17,247 bases of DNA, taken from contig JAACVA010000014.1 in NCBI GenBank assembly GCA_009992615.1, positions 1-17,247 on the forward strand, written 5' to 3'. The stretch is from Rhodobacterales bacterium. Lineage in GTDB: Bacteria; Pseudomonadota; Alphaproteobacteria; Rhodobacterales; Rhodobacteraceae. Of this stretch, positions 15,144 through 17,247 are shown piece after piece; the first letter of the stretch is position 1; each line of letters begins with the position of its first letter. A program made the position numbers and the translations under genes. The notes under the pieces are model-generated. The model searched no databases. It had not been told where the DNA came from and saw only the letters and a program-made list of their open reading frames with translations.

Positions 15144-15470
15144 TCAGACCGACGGTTCGCCCGCGCCGTCGATCAGCCCGCCGCGCCGGTCGACCCGATA
15201 GGTGCGCGCGCCGGAGTCCGCAGAGCAGCGCACCACCAGCCACACCGCGCCGGTCCCAGGCACGGCCGCACAATCGGTCAGCGCGCCACCGGTTTCCGCA
15301 GCGTAAACCTGTGCGTAGAACCGGATCGCCTCGGTTTCCGAAAGGTCGGCCACGGTGCTGCCTGTGGAATAGCCAAGTACGCCCGCCGTCAGCGACAGCC
15401 CGGCGATGACCCACAGAACGGGCCGCGGCGGCACGGCACCGCCTTGCAGGAACCGGGGTGCCTGTTTCAC
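15144..15470 (-). CDS. Small single-pass membrane protein, unknown function
   Basis: A 108-residue protein with no family I recognise. A basic N-terminus (MKQAPRFLQGGAVPPRP) precedes one hydrophobic helix (about 18-36), then a mostly polar domain of about 70 residues containing FYAQVYAAETGGALTDC, two cysteines (about 67 and 82) and RTYRVDRRGGLIDG. The arrangement suggests a membrane anchor with the C-terminal part in the periplasm. It starts with GTG, overlapping the ivd stop as GTGA, so it is translated with ivd. Seventy-five bases then separate it from the DUF1217 gene, where I see only that gene's ribosome binding site. Being real is supported by the coupling and the domain-like composition. 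Confidence 0.72.
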   Translation of the reverse strand: MKQAPRFLQGGAVPPRPVLWVIAGLSLTAGVLGYSTGSTVADLSETEAIRFYAQVYAAETGGALTDCAAVPGTGAVWLVVRCSADSGARTYRVDRRGGLIDGAGEPSV

Positions 15471-16627
15471 ATCGCACCCATCATTTCGCGCCCGATCAGC
15501 ATGCGGCGGATTTCGGATGTGCCCGCGCCAATCTCCATCAGCTTGGCATCGCGGAACAGCCGCGACACGGGGGCATCGTTCATGAATCCGGCACCGCCCA
15601 TGGCCTGCACCGCCTGGTGCGCGACGGTCATCGCCTCTTCCGACGCATACAGCACACAGGCCGCCGCGTCGGCGCGCGTCACCTGCCCCCGGTCACAGGC
15701 CTGGGCCACGGCATAGACATAGGCGCGTGCGCTGCCCAGTTTCGTATACATATCGGCGATTTTCCCCTGCATCAGCTGGAAATCCCCGATCCGCTGGCCG
15801 AACTGTTTGCGTTGCGCGAGGTAAGGCATGATCTCATCCAGGCAGGCGGCCATGATGCCGGTGCCGATGCCCGACAGCACCACGCGTTCGTAATCCAGCC
15901 CCGACATCAGCACCCGAACGCCGCGCCCCTCGTCGCCCAGCACGTTCTCGAACGGCACCTCAACCTCTTCGAACACCAGCTCGGCGGTGTTGCTGCCGCG
16001 CATTCCCAGCTTGTCGAAATGAGTGCTGGTGCTGAACCCTTTCATGGTCCGCTCGACGATGAAGGCGGTGATGCCCTTGCTGCCTGCCTGCGGGTCGGTC
16101 TTGGCATAGACGATCAGGGTGTCGGCGTCGGGGCCGTTGGTGATCCAGTATTTGGTGCCGCTCAGGCAATAGTATCCGTTGCGCTTTTCCGCGCGCAGGG
16201 CCATCGACACAACATCGCTGCCCGCCGCCGCCTCGGACATCGCAAGGGCACCCACATGTTCGCCGCTGACCAGTTTCGGCAGATACCGCGCCTTTTGCGC
16301 CTCGGTTCCGTTCAGGGCCAACTGATTTACGCAGAGGTTGGAATGGGCGCCATAGGACAACGACACCGACGCACTGGCGCGCGCCACCTCTTCAACTGCA
16401 ATGGTATGCGCCAGGTATCCCATGGCGGCGCCGCCGTATTCCTCGGGCACGGTGATGCCCAGCAGGCCCAGATGGCCCATTTCACGCCACAACGCGCGCG
16501 GAAACGCGTTACTGCGGTCGATTTCGGCCGCCAGCGGTTTCAGCCTGTCCTGCGCCCAGCGGTGTACGCTGTCACGCAATGCCTCGATCTCGGCGCTGTG
16601 GCCGAATCCCATGGTAGACGTGAACAT
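15467..16627 (-). CDS. ivd: Isovaleryl-CoA dehydrogenase
   Basis: A 386-residue acyl-CoA dehydrogenase of leucine breakdown; it oxidises isovaleryl-CoA to 3-methylcrotonyl-CoA with FAD and passes electrons to ETF. SYGAHSNLCVNQL (91-103), SEAAAGSDVVSM (131-142), TKYWITNG (158-165) and GTSEIRRMLIGRE near the C-terminus are family signatures. LDYERVVL (244-251) places the catalytic glutamate at Glu247, the position specific to isovaleryl-CoA dehydrogenases rather than short- or medium-chain enzymes, whose base lies near residue 375. AGGAGAGGG lies before the ATG. The methylcrotonyl-CoA carboxylase genes that often follow ivd are not in the window. It begins 48 bases after ccoS and overlaps the next small gene. 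Confidence 0.93.
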   Translation of the reverse strand: MFTSTMGFGHSAEIEALRDSVHRWAQDRLKPLAAEIDRSNAFPRALWREMGHLGLLGITVPEEYGGAAMGYLAHTIAVEEVARASASVSLSYGAHSNLCVNQLALNGTEAQKARYLPKLVSGEHVGALAMSEAAAGSDVVSMALRAEKRNGYYCLSGTKYWITNGPDADTLIVYAKTDPQAGSKGITAFIVERTMKGFSTSTHFDKLGMRGSNTAELVFEEVEVPFENVLGDEGRGVRVLMSGLDYERVVLSGIGTGIMAACLDEIMPYLAQRKQFGQRIGDFQLMQGKIADMYTKLGSARAYVYAVAQACDRGQVTRADAAACVLYASEEAMTVAHQAVQAMGGAGFMNDAPVSRLFRDAKLMEIGAGTSEIRRMLIGREMMGAM

Positions 16628-16642
16628 CCGCGTCCCTCTCCT

Positions 16643-16680
16643 GTTGACGCAAGAGTGGCACGCGGACGCGTCCCGTCAAC
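16643..16680 (-). promoter_or_regulatory. Inverted repeat and promoter-like -35 before ivd
   Basis: GTTGACG (16643-16649) and CGTCAAC (16674-16680) are perfect 7-base arms with 24 bases between them. Inside is the 10-base palindrome GGACGCGTCC (16664-16673). The right arm read on the minus strand gives TTGACG, a near-consensus -35 (16679-16674), but the -10 position (ACTCTT) is poor. It overlaps the ccoS stop. It could be an ivd operator/promoter or a hairpin after ccoS. Confidence 0.4.
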
Positions 16681-16843
16681 CCTTGGGGTCGGGCCTGGGC
16701 TTGTCATCCTCGTCAAAAAGAATGCGATTGGCGTCGCCCTCAAGATCCTCGAACTGATCGTGCTTCAGCGCCCAGATGAACCAGGCCAACCACATCGCCC
16801 CAAGGGCGAGGGACACCGGCACCAGAATCAGCAGAATGTTCAT
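16676..16843 (-). CDS. ccoS: Cbb3-type cytochrome oxidase assembly protein CcoS
   Basis: A 55-residue gene. The protein starts MNILLILVPVSLALGAM, a single membrane helix (about 3-26) rich in Leu/Val and ending in WLAWFIWALK. This is followed by the CcoS-typical acidic motif QFEDLEGDANRILFDED (30-46) and a Pro-rich charged tail. CcoS is needed to insert cofactors, heme b and copper, into subunit I of the cbb3 oxidase. The ATG overlaps the ccoI stop as ATGA (16843-16840), the standard ccoI-ccoS arrangement. Its stop is TGA at 16678-16676. Identification rests on length, motif and position. Confidence 0.93.
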   Translation of the reverse strand: MNILLILVPVSLALGAMWLAWFIWALKHDQFEDLEGDANRILFDEDDKPRPDPKG

Positions 16844-17247
16844 GCCCGCACCCGCAAGGCGTTGAGCAGCACCGAAATGGACGATGCGGACATCGCGATC
16901 GCCGCCATCAGCGGCGTGCAGAACCCCAACAGCGCCAAGGGCACCGCCACCACGTTGTAAACCGCCGACATGGCGAAATTCTCGACGATCCGCTTGCGCG
17001 CCCGCCGGGCCAGCAAAATGGCATCGGGCAGAACCGCAACATCGGGGTTCAACAGCACCATGTCGGACACGACCCGCGCCACATCCATCGCGCTGGCCGG
17101 GGCCATCGAGACAAAGGCGCTGGCCAGCGCCGGCGTGTCATTCAGGCCATCGCCCACCATCAGCACCCGCCGCCCGTCGTTGCGCAGCCGATCCAGCACC
17201 GCCACCTTGTCCTCGGGGCGCATGTCGGCCTGCACTGCGGATATGCC
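16840..17247 (-). CDS. ccoI: Copper-transporting P1B-type ATPase CcoI/FixI, C-terminal end (partial)
   Basis: The last 135 codons of a gene that enters from the right edge; its start, metal-binding domain and phosphorylation DKTGT motif lie outside. Visible are ADMRPEDKVAVLDRLR and the hinge motif MVGDGLNDTPALA, common to P-type ATPases, then SDMVLLNPDVAVLPDAILLARRARKRIVENF. Two membrane helices follow (VYNVVAVPLALLGF and a following MAAIAMSASSISVLLNALR), where the MSxSSxxVxxNALR end is typical of P1B copper pumps. Together with coupled ccoS it is assigned to the cbb3 oxidase assembly group (ccoGHIS), which exports copper for oxidase maturation. Reported as reaching the window end, not as a start there. 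Confidence 0.92.
   Translation of the reverse strand, partial: GISAVQADMRPEDKVAVLDRLRNDGRRVLMVGDGLNDTPALASAFVSMAPASAMDVARVVSDMVLLNPDVAVLPDAILLARRARKRIVENFAMSAVYNVVAVPLALLGFCTPLMAAIAMSASSISVLLNALRVRA

Noticed and set aside
14175..15716. 513-codon plus-strand open frame opposite the DUF1217 gene
   Set aside because: The minus-strand reading shows four internal repeats conserved at the protein level and a good ribosome binding site, so the plus-strand frame is a shadow.
15458..16960. 500-codon plus-strand open frame opposite ivd, ccoS and ccoI
   Set aside because: It crosses three recognised minus-strand genes and has no recognisable domain.
1..17247. Mobile elements, CRISPR arrays, tRNA or rRNA genes, phage or defence systems
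   Set aside because: Read on both strands; I saw no transposase, regular spaced repeats, cloverleaf-like sequence, integrase or defence-family motifs.

Overview
The window is high-GC chromosomal DNA, densely packed with ordinary bacterial genes. It most likely comes from an alphaproteobacterium of the Rhodobacteraceae (Roseobacter/Rhodobacter type). The reasons are the chvI-chvG-hprK-rapZ-manX-ptsH cluster divergent from an ATP-type pckA, a DUF1217 protein, the ccoI-ccoS tail of a cbb3-oxidase assembly operon, and the style of the IleS and Prs proteins. No rRNA, tRNA, CRISPR, insertion sequence or phage gene is visible.

Layout, left to right. A TIGR01620/DUF697 membrane protein (4-1020, +) and ileS (about 1215-4148, +) are separated by a 182-base gap that looks like a leader: promoter-like hexamers, a 16-codon micro-ORF, and a hairpin with a T run. 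A hairpin at 4159-4182 separates ileS from a long minus-strand operon. In transcription order (right to left) that operon is chvI (9700-8999), chvG (8995-7289), a short hprK (7292-6849), rapZ (6856-5927), an EIIA-Man-type protein (5883-5482), HPr (5485-5207) and a PlsC-like acyltransferase (5176-4226). Several of these genes overlap by 4 to 8 bases. A 340-base control region (9701-10040) with paired direct repeats lies between chvI and the divergent pckA (10041-11639, +). Then come a DsbA/GST-kappa-type 2-hydroxychromene-2-carboxylate isomerase homologue (-), prs (+), a large DUF1217 protein with four internal repeats (-), a small membrane protein translationally coupled to an isovaleryl-CoA dehydrogenase (-), ccoS (a 55-residue gene) and the C-terminal end of the copper ATPase ccoI (-), which runs off the right edge.

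How the genes work together. ChvG/ChvI is an envelope/acid-sensing two-component system. HprK, EIIA and HPr form a regulatory, non-transporting phosphotransferase chain: no sugar permease or enzyme I is present here. HPr keeps both the His18 phosphorylation site and the HprK target Ser49. Next to pckA, which makes PEP from oxaloacetate, this suggests control that couples envelope state, PEP level and gluconeogenesis. The gene order is known in alphaproteobacteria. The less explained items are the ileS leader, the 21-base-spaced repeats before pckA, a G-quadruplex-like stretch at the end of rapZ, a hairpin before the acyltransferase, and the four-repeat DUF1217 protein. I did not find a clearly new biological system.
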